DNA from: Palsa-504 sp963767565
GTDB taxonomy: Bacteria; Actinomycetota; Actinomycetes; Streptosporangiales; Streptosporangiaceae
Assembly: GCA_963767565.1 (NCBI GenBank)
Contig: CAVYEG010000006.1
Location: 682,001 to 746,000 of the forward strand
DNA length: 64,000 nucleotides
Reading direction: 5' to 3'
Position 1 is the stretch's first letter. Each line of letters starts with the position of its first letter. Both the position numbers and the translations under genes were made by a program. Shown one piece after another: positions 34,065-41,948 of the stretch. The notes beneath the pieces are model-generated. The model did not search any database. It was given only the letters and a program-made list of their open reading frames with translations, and was not told the origin of the DNA.

Positions 34065-35336
34065 CGGATCGCGCGGCCGGTGGTGCCGTGGTGGTACCTG
34101 GGCGGCGCGGCGGCGGCCCGGGCCGGCGACGAGATGTCCGGGCCTGCGCTGCTGCTGTTCGGGCTGGCCGCCACCGGCCGCCCGGCGGCCGGATCGGAGT
34201 TGCTGGCCAGCGTGACCATTGCCGCGGCGGCCGGCGGCCCGCTGTTCGGCGCGCTGCTCGATCGCAGCCGCCGGCCGGCCCGGCTGCAGGCCGCCACGCT
34301 GGCCGCCTACGTGCTGGGCCTGGCCGCCATCCAGGCGGCCCTGGGCCAGGTGCCGATGCCGCTGGTCGTGCTGGTCGCGCTGGCCTGCGGGCTGTTCAAC
34401 CCGGCGGTGGCGGGCGGCTGGTCGTCGCAGTTGCCGCGCCTGGTGCCCGCGGCGGACCTGAGCCGCGGCTCCGCGCTGGACGCGATGACCTACAGCGTCG
34501 CCAGCCTGGCCGGGCCGGCCCTAGCCGCCCTGATCGCGGCCGGGGTGGGGGCGCGCTGGGCCGTGCTGGCCGCCGCGGCCCTGGTCGCCCTGGCCGTGCC
34601 CGCCGCCCTGACGCTGCGCGGCCACGACCCGTCCGACGGCCGCCCGTCGTCGCCGTCCCCGCACCGGCAGGTGGCTGTGCATCGGCAGATGGCGGCGGGC
34701 TTCGCCGAGATCGTGGCCCGGCGGCCGCTGCTGCGGGCCACCGCGACCTCGGTGGTGTCGTACGTGGGGATCGGGATGCTCCTGGTGTGCTGCCCGCTGC
34801 TCGGCGCCCAGCGGCTGGGCGCTCCGGCCCGGGGAGCGCTGCTGATCAGCGCGATGGCGGCGGCTTCGCTGGCCGCCAACGCGATCCTGGCCCGCCGTCC
34901 GTGGCGTGCGGCGCCCGACACGGCCGTCCTGGCCAGCACGCTGGTCATCGGGGCCGGCATGGCCGCGGCGGCGGTGGCGTCTGGCTGGCTGGCCCTGCTG
35001 GCCGTCGCGGTGAGCGGGGCGGGTGAGGGACCGCAGGTGACCGCGCTATTCGCGGTGCGGCACCGGGAGGCGCCCGAGCACATGCGCGCGCAGATCTTCA
35101 CCACGGCGGCCAGCGTGAAGATCGGCGGGCTGGCCGCGGGGGCGGCGCTGGCCGGGCCGCTGGCGGGCCGGTCGGTCGTTACCTGCCTGCTCATCGCGGC
35201 CGGCACGCAGGCGTGCGCCGCGGCGACCTACCTGCTCACCGGGCCGGGACGGGCCGTCGGGCCGCTGCCGCCGCGGCCGCCGGGCTCGGCGAGCAGGGAC
35301 ACCGGGCGTGAAGCCACGGCCCGTTCGGAATCATGA
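34050..35336 (+). CDS. MFS transporter
   Basis: 428 residues from a GTG at 34050; the start is uncertain because no strong ribosome site precedes it and the message may be leaderless. Twelve predicted helices, with GALLDRSRRPARLQ as a motif A-like loop and NPAVAGGWSSQLPRLVP. Similar to small drug or sugar MFS exporters of actinomycetes. Divergent from the CGNR gene, probably its target. The C-terminal 35 residues are Pro/Arg-rich and cytoplasmic. Its stop is only 26 bp before the trp leader peptide. Confidence 0.85.
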   Translation: MKSRYRIARPVVPWWYLGGAAAARAGDEMSGPALLLFGLAATGRPAAGSELLASVTIAAAAGGPLFGALLDRSRRPARLQAATLAAYVLGLAAIQAALGQVPMPLVVLVALACGLFNPAVAGGWSSQLPRLVPAADLSRGSALDAMTYSVASLAGPALAALIAAGVGARWAVLAAAALVALAVPAALTLRGHDPSDGRPSSPSPHRQVAVHRQMAAGFAEIVARRPLLRATATSVVSYVGIGMLLVCCPLLGAQRLGAPARGALLISAMAAASLAANAILARRPWRAAPDTAVLASTLVIGAGMAAAAVASGWLALLAVAVSGAGEGPQVTALFAVRHREAPEHMRAQIFTTAASVKIGGLAAGAALAGPLAGRSVVTCLLIAAGTQACAAATYLLTGPGRAVGPLPPRPPGSASRDTGREATARSES

Positions 35337-35361
35337 CCTTGATCTTTGCTATCCTGGTCGC

Positions 35362-35403
35362 ATGTCACAGGTATCGGGTGCCCAGTGGTGGACCGCCGGT
35401 TAG
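35362..35403 (+). CDS. Trp-Trp leader peptide of trpS attenuator
   Basis: A 13-codon frame, MSQVSGAQWWTAG, with two adjacent Trp codons at positions 9-10 and a TAG stop. It lies 90 bp upstream of trpS and just before overlapping hairpins ending in a T-run. This is the layout of a ribosome-mediated attenuator in which a ribosome stalled on the TGG pair, when charged Trp-tRNA is scarce, lets transcription continue. Too short for automatic calling. Confidence 0.85.
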   Translation: MSQVSGAQWWTAG

Positions 35404-35438
35404 GGCGGCCACAGCTACACCCGTTTTCGGGGCCGTCC
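35393..35438 (+). promoter_or_regulatory. Pause and antiterminator hairpins of the trpS leader
   Basis: Segment 1 CCGCC (35393-35397) pairs with segment 2 GGCGG (35404-35408). Segment 2 extended, GGGCGGCC (35403-35410), can instead pair with segment 3 GGCCGTCC (35431-35438) to form the antiterminator. Segments 2 and 4 have identical sequence, so they compete for segment 3. Confidence 0.8.
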
Positions 35439-35454
35439 GGATGGGCGGCCTTTT
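35431..35454 (+). terminator. Intrinsic terminator of the trpS attenuator
   Basis: GGCCGTCC (35431-35438), loop GGAT, GGGCGGCC (35443-35450), then TTTT. The eight pairs include one G-U. It should stop transcription when Trp-tRNA is plentiful. Confidence 0.85.
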
Positions 35455-35493
35455 CTCGTTCTCGCGCCTGTCTGGCCCGTCCCAGGGAGGACG

Positions 35494-36540
35494 ATGATGA
35501 TGAGTACGTCACTCGCGTTGCGGCGTTCGGCCGAGCTCGAGGAGCTGATCGACACCGATGCCGGCCGGTTCCGGATCCTGACCGGTGACCGGCCGACCGG
35601 GCGGCTGCACCTGGGCCACTACTTCGGTACCCTGCGGAACCGGGTCAGGCTGCAGGATCTCGGGGCCGAGGTGTTCGTGCTGATCGCTGACTACCAGGTG
35701 CTGACCGATCGCGACACGGCCGAGCGCCTGGATGAGCACGTGACCGGCCTGATGCTCGACTACCTGGCCATCGGCATCGACCCGGCCCGGACGGTTATTT
35801 TCGCGCACAGCGCCGTGCCCGCGCTCAACCAGCTGCTGCTGCCGTTCCTGAGCCTGGTCTCGGTGCCCGAGCTGAACCGCAACCCGACGGTCAAGGACGA
35901 GATCGCGCATTCGCGCCAGACGGCGGTCAGCGGCCTGATGCTTACCTACCCGGTGCACCAGGCGGCGGACATCTTGTTCTGCAAGGGGAACTTGGTGCCG
36001 GTGGGGCAGGATCAGCTCCCGCACCTGGAACTTACCCGGGTCATCGCGCGCCGCTTTAACGAACGGTTCGGCCCGGTGTTCCCGGTGCCTGACGCGCTGC
36101 TGTCGGCGGCCCCGCTGCTGCTCGGCACGGACGGCACGAAGATGAGCAAGAGCCGCGGCAACACGATTCCGCTGGCGGCCAGCGCCGACGAGACGGCCCG
36201 GCTCATCCGGGGCGCGAGGACCGACGCCGAGCGGTACGTCAGCTACGACCCCGAACGCCGGCCGGAGGTATCGAGCCTGGTCCTGCTGGCCGCCTTGTGC
36301 CTGGGCCGCAGCCCGCAGGACGTGGCCGCCGACCTGGGGACCGGCGGGGCCGCGGCGCTCAAGGGCACGGTCACGATGGCGGTCAACGAGATGCTGGCGC
36401 CGGTCCGGGCCCGCCGCGCCGAATACGCCCGCGACCTGGGTTACGTCCGGCAGGTGCTGCGCGCGGGCAACGAGCGCGCCGATGCCATCGCCGCCGCCAC
36501 GCTGGATGAGGTCAGGACGGCCATGGGCATGCGCTACTGA
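35494..36540 (+). CDS. trpS: Tryptophanyl-tRNA synthetase, probably the auxiliary attenuated type
   Basis: 348 residues. Class I synthetase charging tRNA-Trp: the HIGH-like motif LHLGHYFGTL near residue 40 and KMSKSRGN near 220; family motif GDRPTGRLHLGH resembles the auxiliary TrpRS group known from Deinococcus (TrpRS II) and Streptomyces (TrpRS1). In Streptomyces coelicolor the auxiliary, indolmycin-resistant gene is controlled by ribosome-mediated attenuation, and the leader here has the same logic. Three ATGs in a row begin the frame behind GGGAGG. Whether this protein resists indolmycin cannot be told. Confidence 0.94.
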   Translation: MMMSTSLALRRSAELEELIDTDAGRFRILTGDRPTGRLHLGHYFGTLRNRVRLQDLGAEVFVLIADYQVLTDRDTAERLDEHVTGLMLDYLAIGIDPARTVIFAHSAVPALNQLLLPFLSLVSVPELNRNPTVKDEIAHSRQTAVSGLMLTYPVHQAADILFCKGNLVPVGQDQLPHLELTRVIARRFNERFGPVFPVPDALLSAAPLLLGTDGTKMSKSRGNTIPLAASADETARLIRGARTDAERYVSYDPERRPEVSSLVLLAALCLGRSPQDVAADLGTGGAAALKGTVTMAVNEMLAPVRARRAEYARDLGYVRQVLRAGNERADAIAAATLDEVRTAMGMRY

Positions 36541-36568
36541 CCGGTGCCCGCTGTGGCAGGGTTGGTAC

Positions 36569-38344
36569 GTGACGTGGGGGCCGGAGGCGAGCGGAGATCT
36601 CGCCGCGTCGTTGCAGCAGGCCGGCGCGGGGCGCGGCGATCTCGTCGGCCTGGTCGTCGCCCCGGACCTCGGCCTGGGCATCGCGGCGGCGGGCGGCGGC
36701 GGGCAGCTGCCGCCGGGGCCTGAGGCGGTCACGGCGATCGCCCGGGCCGATGAGGTGCTGCGGCCGCGCTGGGTGGTGTGGTCGGGTCAGGCGGCTGCGC
36801 GGCTGGCCGGCTGCGGCGTGCGCCTGGCCACGTGCTGGGATGTGACGGCTGCGCACCGGCTGCTGTTCGGCGGATGGCGGGCCGATCCCGGCCTGGCCTG
36901 GGCCCGGCTGCACGGGCTGGCCGCCGATGACGTGCCGGCCGCCGGGCCGCCGGACTTGTTCGGGATGCCAGGCTGGGACGACGGCGACAGCGAGGACCCG
37001 GTGGCGCCGGACGGCCAGCTGCGGCGGGACTGGGCCAGCGGCGGCTGGTCGGACAGCCCCGAGCGGCTGGCCCGCTGGGCCGGGCTGGCCCGTGCGACAG
37101 CGGAGCTGCAGGCCGCGGCGCTGGCCGGGCTGGACGGCCGGCCGATGGCGCTGGCCGCGGCCCGCTCCGAGTCCACCGCCGAGCTGCTGTGCGCCGAACT
37201 GTCGGCGGACGGGCTGCCGATGGACCGGTCGGTGGCCGAGGAGGTGCTGACGGCCATCATCGGGCCCCGGCCGCGCAGCGACGCCGAGGCAGTCGCACTG
37301 CGGGCCGCGCGGGACGCGGAAGTCCTGCGGCATGCGCCCGCCGAGGTGACCATCGACCTGCGCAGCCCGGCTCAGGTCCGGTCGCTGCTGGCCCGGATCG
37401 GCGTGGACGTGCCGGACACCCGGGCCTGGCGGCTGCGCGAGCTGCGTGACCCGCACCCGATGGTGGCGGCGCTGCTGCGGTGGCGGAAGGCCGAGCGGGT
37501 CGCGACCACCTACGGCTATGCCTGGCTGGATGACCACCTCGGCGCCGACGGGCGGCTGCGCGGCGCGTGGACCGGGTCGGACGGGGCCGCGGGCCGGATG
37601 ACCGCCTCGGCCGGGCTGCACAACATGCCGGCCGCGATGCGCCGGGCGGTGGTGGCCGAGGAGGGGCACGTCTTCGTCCGGGCCGACCTGGGCCAGATCG
37701 AGCCGCGGGTGCTGGCCGCGGTATCGGGCGACCAGGCGCTGGTCGCGGCCGCGCGGGCCGACGACATGTACGCGCCGGTGGCCGCCCAGCTCGGCGTGGA
37801 CCGGCCCACGGCCAAGGTGGCGGTGCTCGGCGCGATGTACGGGCAGACCACCGGCCACGGGGCCCAGGCCCTGCGCCGCCTCAACGCGGCCTACCCGGTG
37901 GCCATGTCCTACCTGGAGGTGGCCGACCGGGCCGGGCAGGCCGGCCAGAACCTGCGGACCTACGGCGGGCGCCTGATCATCCTGGCTCCCCGCGCCGACG
38001 AGACCCGGAACAGCAGCCGGTCCGCAGCTTACGGCCGGTACGCGCGGAACGCGATGATCCAGGGTGCGGCGGCCGAGCTGTTCAAGATGTGGGCGGTGAC
38101 GGTCCGGGCGCGGTGCGGGCATCTCGGCGCGCGGATCGTGCTGTGCCTGCACGACGAGCTGCTGGTGCACTGCCCGCGCGAGCAGGCCGAGACGGTGTCC
38201 CGGATCGTCGAGGAGTGCCTGCGGGAGGCCGCCGGCCGCTGGGCGCCGGGCTGCGGGGTCCGCTTCATCTCCGACACCACCATCGTGCGGAGCTGGTCAG
38301 AGGCGAAGGACCTGGCGCCGGGTCCGGCAGTGCCCGGCGCCTAA
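36569..38344 (+). CDS. Family A DNA polymerase with 3'-5' exonuclease-like domain
   Basis: 591 residues from a GTG at 36569, 28 bp after trpS; the longer frame inside trpS is rejected. The polymerase half has motif A DLGQIEPRVLAAVSGD, motif B TAKVAVLGAMYGQT and motif C LHDELLVH, all with the expected metal aspartates. The N-terminal part stands where the exonuclease domain belongs but is poorly conserved and I see no clear DEDD residues. It lacks the 5' nuclease of PolA. Actinomycetes carry this as an accessory polymerase; role unknown. Overlaps the next gene tail to tail by 4 bp. Confidence 0.87.
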   Translation: MTWGPEASGDLAASLQQAGAGRGDLVGLVVAPDLGLGIAAAGGGGQLPPGPEAVTAIARADEVLRPRWVVWSGQAAARLAGCGVRLATCWDVTAAHRLLFGGWRADPGLAWARLHGLAADDVPAAGPPDLFGMPGWDDGDSEDPVAPDGQLRRDWASGGWSDSPERLARWAGLARATAELQAAALAGLDGRPMALAAARSESTAELLCAELSADGLPMDRSVAEEVLTAIIGPRPRSDAEAVALRAARDAEVLRHAPAEVTIDLRSPAQVRSLLARIGVDVPDTRAWRLRELRDPHPMVAALLRWRKAERVATTYGYAWLDDHLGADGRLRGAWTGSDGAAGRMTASAGLHNMPAAMRRAVVAEEGHVFVRADLGQIEPRVLAAVSGDQALVAAARADDMYAPVAAQLGVDRPTAKVAVLGAMYGQTTGHGAQALRRLNAAYPVAMSYLEVADRAGQAGQNLRTYGGRLIILAPRADETRNSSRSAAYGRYARNAMIQGAAAELFKMWAVTVRARCGHLGARIVLCLHDELLVHCPREQAETVSRIVEECLREAAGRWAPGCGVRFISDTTIVRSWSEAKDLAPGPAVPGA

Positions 38345-39261
38345 CCCGCGCTGCTGCCCTCGACCGCGGCGATCACGGCCGCGGCGAAGGCGTCCGGGGC
38401 CTCCAGCGGCGAGAAGTGGCCGGCGCCGTCCAGGTTGTCCAGGGTGGCGGCGGCGAAGAAGTCGGCGAGCCGGTCGGACCAATCCCGCGGGAACAGCGGG
38501 TCATGCTCGGGCCACAGCACGGTCGTGGGGGCCGCGATCCTGCGATCCCGGGCGGGGACCTGCTCGGCCAGCGAGGCCGCCACCGATCCTGCCCCGGCCC
38601 GGTACCAGGCGATGGAGGCGGTGAACGCGCCCGGCGGCCCGTAGACCGAAACCAGGTGGTCGAGGTGGTCCTCGCCGACGTGGTAGCCGGGTCCGGACCA
38701 GTGCGACCAGAAGTGCCGCAAGTAGGCGCGCACGGCGGGAGGCCGGCCGTCGATCAGCTGGGGGCACAGCTCGAGATTGTGAAAGGCCTGGTACCAGAAC
38801 TCCTGCTGAGCCCGCGGCTGCAGGATCCGGTCGCCGATGCCCGGCAGCGGCGGCGCGATGACCAGGGCCCGGACCAGATCGGGACGGTCGCGGGCGATGG
38901 CCTGGGCGATCCTGCTGCCGATGTCATAGCCCGCGATCACCGGGCGGCTCAGGCCCAGTTCCTCGATCAGGCCGATGATGCTCCGGGCCTGGGCGGCGGC
39001 GTTGTACTCACGGGCCGGGTCGGCCAGGTGCTTGTCCGACTCCCCGAAGCCGCGCAGGTCAGGCACGACCACATCGGCGCCGGCCCCCTGGACCTCATGG
39101 CCCCGCTGGCCGCCCGGGGCCGACACCAGGGGCGCGACCTGGCGGTAGTCGGTCCTGTCACCCGGCCAGCCGTGCAGCAGCAGCACGGCCGGGGCCCCGT
39201 GGCCCGGCCCGGACCGGTCGTAGGCCAGCCGGAAGCCGTCGATCGCTGTCTCCTGGCGCAT
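38341..39261 (-). CDS. Alpha/beta hydrolase, epoxide hydrolase-like
   Basis: 306 residues. Oxyanion motif LLHGWPGD (about 28-35), DLRGFGESD, and nucleophile elbow GYDIGS: an Asp in place of Ser, as in epoxide hydrolases and haloalkane dehalogenases. The acid is in WPEHDPLF and the catalytic His in GAGHFSPLEAPD. Lid residues (WYQAFHN) resemble epoxide hydrolases. Convergent with the polymerase, 9 bp from the GNAT gene upstream on the same strand, so likely in an operon with it. Substrate unknown. Confidence 0.88.
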   Translation of the reverse strand: MRQETAIDGFRLAYDRSGPGHGAPAVLLLHGWPGDRTDYRQVAPLVSAPGGQRGHEVQGAGADVVVPDLRGFGESDKHLADPAREYNAAAQARSIIGLIEELGLSRPVIAGYDIGSRIAQAIARDRPDLVRALVIAPPLPGIGDRILQPRAQQEFWYQAFHNLELCPQLIDGRPPAVRAYLRHFWSHWSGPGYHVGEDHLDHLVSVYGPPGAFTASIAWYRAGAGSVAASLAEQVPARDRRIAAPTTVLWPEHDPLFPRDWSDRLADFFAAATLDNLDGAGHFSPLEAPDAFAAAVIAAVEGSSAG

Positions 39262-39270
39262 ACCCGCACC

Positions 39271-39795
39271 CTACGGCCGCGGCTTGGCTGACGCCGGCTG
39301 GAGGGCGGCGGCGTAGATGATGGCATCGCGGCCGCCGTGTACCGCGGTACGTTTCTCCGGGCGCAGCCCGATCTTCTCGGCGACGCGCTGGGACGGCCGG
39401 TTGTCCGGGTGGATGATCGCGACCAGCCGGGAGGCGCCAAGCACGTCGCGGGCGAAATCGCGCGAGGCGGCCGCGGCCTCGGTGGCGTAGCCGCGGCCCT
39501 GCAGCACGGGCACGACGTGGTAGCCCACCTCTAGCTCGGTCACGCCGTCAACCAGCTGGGGGGTGAGCCCGCAGTCACCGACGAACTCGCCGCCCGGAGT
39601 GGTCAGCAGCCACAGGCCGTATCCGCGGGTGCGGTACAGGCCCGCGTTCCAGTCGATCCACTGCGCCGCCTCCTGCCGGGTCTTGGGCCTGGGGTAGTAG
39701 GTCATGACCTCCGGGTCGCCGAGCAGGCCGGCCATGTCATCGAGGTCGTCAGGAGTCATGTCGCGGAAGACCAGCCGGGCCGAATCTGGGTGCAT
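39271..39795 (-). CDS. GNAT-family N-acetyltransferase
   Basis: 174 residues from ATG 39795 (MHPDSARLVFRDM). RimJ/RimL-type acetyltransferase: LVFRDMTPDDLDDMAGLLGDPEVM, VGYHVVPVLQGRGYATEAAAA (acetyl-CoA loop) and IIHPDNRPSQRVAEKIG. Complete. The right end of an IS605-like element lies only about 10 bp upstream of the ATG, so its original promoter has probably been displaced and translation signals now come from element sequence (the GGGGAGGACG in the element end could act as the ribosome site). Confidence 0.9.
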   Translation of the reverse strand: MHPDSARLVFRDMTPDDLDDMAGLLGDPEVMTYYPRPKTRQEAAQWIDWNAGLYRTRGYGLWLLTTPGGEFVGDCGLTPQLVDGVTELEVGYHVVPVLQGRGYATEAAAASRDFARDVLGASRLVAIIHPDNRPSQRVAEKIGLRPEKRTAVHGGRDAIIYAAALQPASAKPRP

Positions 39796-39804
39796 ACCGA
39801 GACG

Positions 39805-39862
39805 TTGACGTCCTCCCCGGCCTGAAGGCGCGGGGATTCCTGCCGTGCCGCTCACGCGGCAC
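39805..39862 (-). ncRNA. Predicted TnpB guide RNA scaffold (3' part)
   Basis: By analogy with ISDra2-type elements, the RNA derives from the tnpB 3' end and the right end. Two hairpins are visible: GTGCCGC-4 bases-GCGGCAC (39845-39862), spanning the tnpB stop, and an imperfect stem at 39815-39835. The 20-nt guide would be read from 39804 down to 39785. The 5' limit is unknown. Confidence 0.5.
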
Positions 39863-41048
39863 CTGGAAGGGTTCCTGTTTCACTGGCAGCTGCCGGGGCG
39901 AGCCCTGGTCTTACGCCGCCTCCGCAGGCGTTTAGCCTCTCCCTGCGTCCCAGGGCGAGGATGTTCCTGGCCGCGTTCAGATCGCGGTCGTGCACCCTGC
40001 CGCACGCCGGGCAGGTCCAGGTGCGGACGCTGAGCGGCTTGGGACCGTCCTTAGTCCCGCAGGCCGAGCACACCTGGCTGGTGGGCTCGAACCGCCCGGT
40101 CCGGGCGAACGTGCGCCCGGACCTGGCGGCCTTGTATTCCAGCATGTGCACGAACGCCGACCATCCGGCGTCGTGCACCGACTTGGCCAGCCAGGTCCGG
40201 CCGAGCCCGGCCACGCACAAGTCCTCCACGTACACCGCTTGGCTGTCGCGGATGATACGAGTGGACTCCTTGTGCAGCCAGTCGCGGCGCGCATCAGCCA
40301 CCCGGGCGTGCACCCGTGCGACCCTGACCCGGGCCTTGCCCCGGTTGCTGCTGCCCGTGGCCTTGCGGGACAGGTTCCGCTGGGCCTTGCGGAGCCTGCG
40401 CTCAGCGCGACGCAGGAACCTCGGGCTGGTGACCTTGCGCCCGTCCGACAGGACCGCGAAGTACGTCAGCCCGAGGTCGATCCCGGTCTCGACACCGGAC
40501 TCTGGCAGCGGGTCGCCGGCGGCCTGGATCACGAAGCTGGCGAAGTACCGTCCGGCGGCGTCCTGGATCACGGTCACGCTGGACGGCTGGGAGGGCAGGT
40601 CACGGGACCAGCGGACCGCGATATCCCCGATCTTCGGCAGCCGCAGCTTCCCGCCCGGCGTGACGGCGAAGCGGGCGTTGCGGGTGAACCGGATCGCCTG
40701 CCGCCGGTCTTTGCGGGACCGGAACCGGGGCGGCCCGGCCCTGGGTCCGTTCCGGGTACCGGCGGCCGAGGCGAAGAAGTTCCGGTACGCCGCGGTCAAG
40801 TCGGCCAGCGCCTGCTGCAGCACCACCGCGGACACCTCGCCCAGCCAGGCCCGCTCCCCGGTGGCCTTGGCCGCGGTCAGCCGGGCCGACAGTTCCCCGT
40901 CGGTAAGATATGGCCGCCCGGCCGCGCGCGCGTCCTGCCGGGCGGCCAGCGCGTCGTTGAACACCACCCGCGCGCAGCCGAACGCCCGCGCCAGCGCTTG
41001 CCGCTGGCCCGGCGCGGGGTAGAGACGGTAATTATACCGGAGCTGCAT
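39852..41048 (-). CDS. tnpB: RNA-guided endonuclease TnpB
   Basis: 398 residues, the ancestor-type nuclease of Cas12. RuvC residues appear intact: Asp191 in GIDLGLTYFAVL, Glu275 in VYVEDLCVAGL and Asp356 in DRDLNAARNIL. A four-Cys zinc ribbon (Cys327, 330, 346, 349) lies between the last two. The N-terminal HTH/WED start MQLRYNYRLYPAPGQRQAL is standard. Length is normal, so the protein is probably active; it would cleave DNA matching the element-adjacent guide next to its target motif, aiding element retention. No tnpA neighbour. Confidence 0.93.
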   Translation of the reverse strand: MQLRYNYRLYPAPGQRQALARAFGCARVVFNDALAARQDARAAGRPYLTDGELSARLTAAKATGERAWLGEVSAVVLQQALADLTAAYRNFFASAAGTRNGPRAGPPRFRSRKDRRQAIRFTRNARFAVTPGGKLRLPKIGDIAVRWSRDLPSQPSSVTVIQDAAGRYFASFVIQAAGDPLPESGVETGIDLGLTYFAVLSDGRKVTSPRFLRRAERRLRKAQRNLSRKATGSSNRGKARVRVARVHARVADARRDWLHKESTRIIRDSQAVYVEDLCVAGLGRTWLAKSVHDAGWSAFVHMLEYKAARSGRTFARTGRFEPTSQVCSACGTKDGPKPLSVRTWTCPACGRVHDRDLNAARNILALGRRERLNACGGGVRPGLAPAAASETGTLPGAA

Positions 41049-41090
41049 ATCTCGATCATAGCTACGTTTTCAGGCTGTAACTAGGACATC

Positions 41091-41357
41091 CGTGCTTGTT
41101 AGCAGCGTGTCTGCGACAGGAATTCGCCGGACCCGGCCCTGCCGGCGGACGCACCGGCTGTGGTCCGGGTCATGATTCGCCGGCTCGGCCGGCGGCCCCA
41201 TCCCGGTCCTGCGCCAGTACATCGAGCAGCACGACCGCCCCGCCCGACAGGGCTCACATCCGTTCCGCCTTCACCACCGGCCTGAAGGCCAGCGCACTGG
41301 CGGACAACCCGTAGCCGAGCACGGCCCGCCTCCCGCCACAGGTTTTACGATGAGGTG
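41091..41357. other. Intergenic region beside the TnpB element
   Basis: 267 bp with no convincing gene. One frame reads VLRQYIEQHDRP around 41208-41240, vaguely transposase-like, but no frame stays coherent, so at most it is a decayed fragment. Confidence 0.4.
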
Positions 41358-41879
41358 ATGACCTGGACGGCACCTGATGTCGCGCGCGAGCCCATGGCCT
41401 GGACCGGGGGCGAGCGCGCGATGCTCGACGGGCTCCTCGACCTGCACCGGCTCACCTTGCTGCACAAGTGCGCCGGGCTGACCGGCGAGCAGCTGGCGGC
41501 GCGCAGCGCAGAACCGTCCGGGCTGTCCCTGCTGGGCCTAATCAGGCAAATGACCGATGTTGAGCGCGGCTGGTTCCGGCGCGGGTTCGCCCGCCAGCCC
41601 GCCGGCCCGGTCTACTCCACCGGCGAGAACCCGGACGGAGACTTCGACGACGCGGACGCCGCGCGGGCCCAGCTTGACCTGGCCGCCTACCGGCGCGAAG
41701 TCGAGCTCGTCCGGGAGGCCGTGGCAGGACACGCACTCGACGAGACCCGCCCACGGCGCAGCGGCCGGGCCGATATCAGCCTGCGCTGGATCTACCTGCA
41801 CCTGATCGGCGAGTACGCCCGCCACAACGGCCACGCCGACCTGCTCAGGGAGCGCATCGACGGGGCAACGGGGCTGTGA
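41358..41879 (+). CDS. DinB-family protein (DUF664)
   Basis: 173 residues. Four-helix DinB-like fold of the mycothiol-dependent enzyme superfamily: WTGGERAMLDGLLDLHRLTLLHKCAGLTGEQL, GLIRQMTDVERGWFRRG, RWIYLHLIGEYARHNGHADLLRERIDG; the last is the classic metal-binding His motif of DUF664 proteins. ATG 41358 preferred to the adjacent GTG; no strong ribosome site. Such enzymes usually handle small electrophiles with a thiol cofactor. Probably transcribed with the sigma factor 69 bp downstream. Confidence 0.88.
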   Translation: MTWTAPDVAREPMAWTGGERAMLDGLLDLHRLTLLHKCAGLTGEQLAARSAEPSGLSLLGLIRQMTDVERGWFRRGFARQPAGPVYSTGENPDGDFDDADAARAQLDLAAYRREVELVREAVAGHALDETRPRRSGRADISLRWIYLHLIGEYARHNGHADLLRERIDGATGL

Positions 41880-41948
41880 GCTAGCGGTCACATCGACGGG
41901 GTTCCGGCGGTCATTGATATGACTGAGGGCAACGGAGGAGTGCGGCCG

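Larger units (their letters stand above)
39805..41090 (-). mobile_element. IS200/IS605-like element carrying only tnpB
   Basis: The right end, read on the minus strand, is a hairpin-containing stretch (39805-39840) ending GGAGGACGTCAA, the typical end of actinobacterial IS605-family elements. Upstream of tnpB, the stretch around 41049-41090 (GAAAACGTAGCTATGATCGA on the minus strand) also resembles such elements. No tnpA is present, so it needs a transposase in trans. The left boundary is approximate. Confidence 0.75.

Noticed and set aside
36482..36568. N-terminal extension of the polymerase frame into trpS
   Set aside because: Overlaps the trpS coding end, and the added residues (Pro/Arg/Trp) are shadow-like. 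The GTG at 36569 fits better.
41096..41314. 72-codon plus-strand frame beside the TnpB element
   Set aside because: Ser/Ala/Pro-rich, no ribosome site and no coherent homology. At most it covers a decayed fragment.
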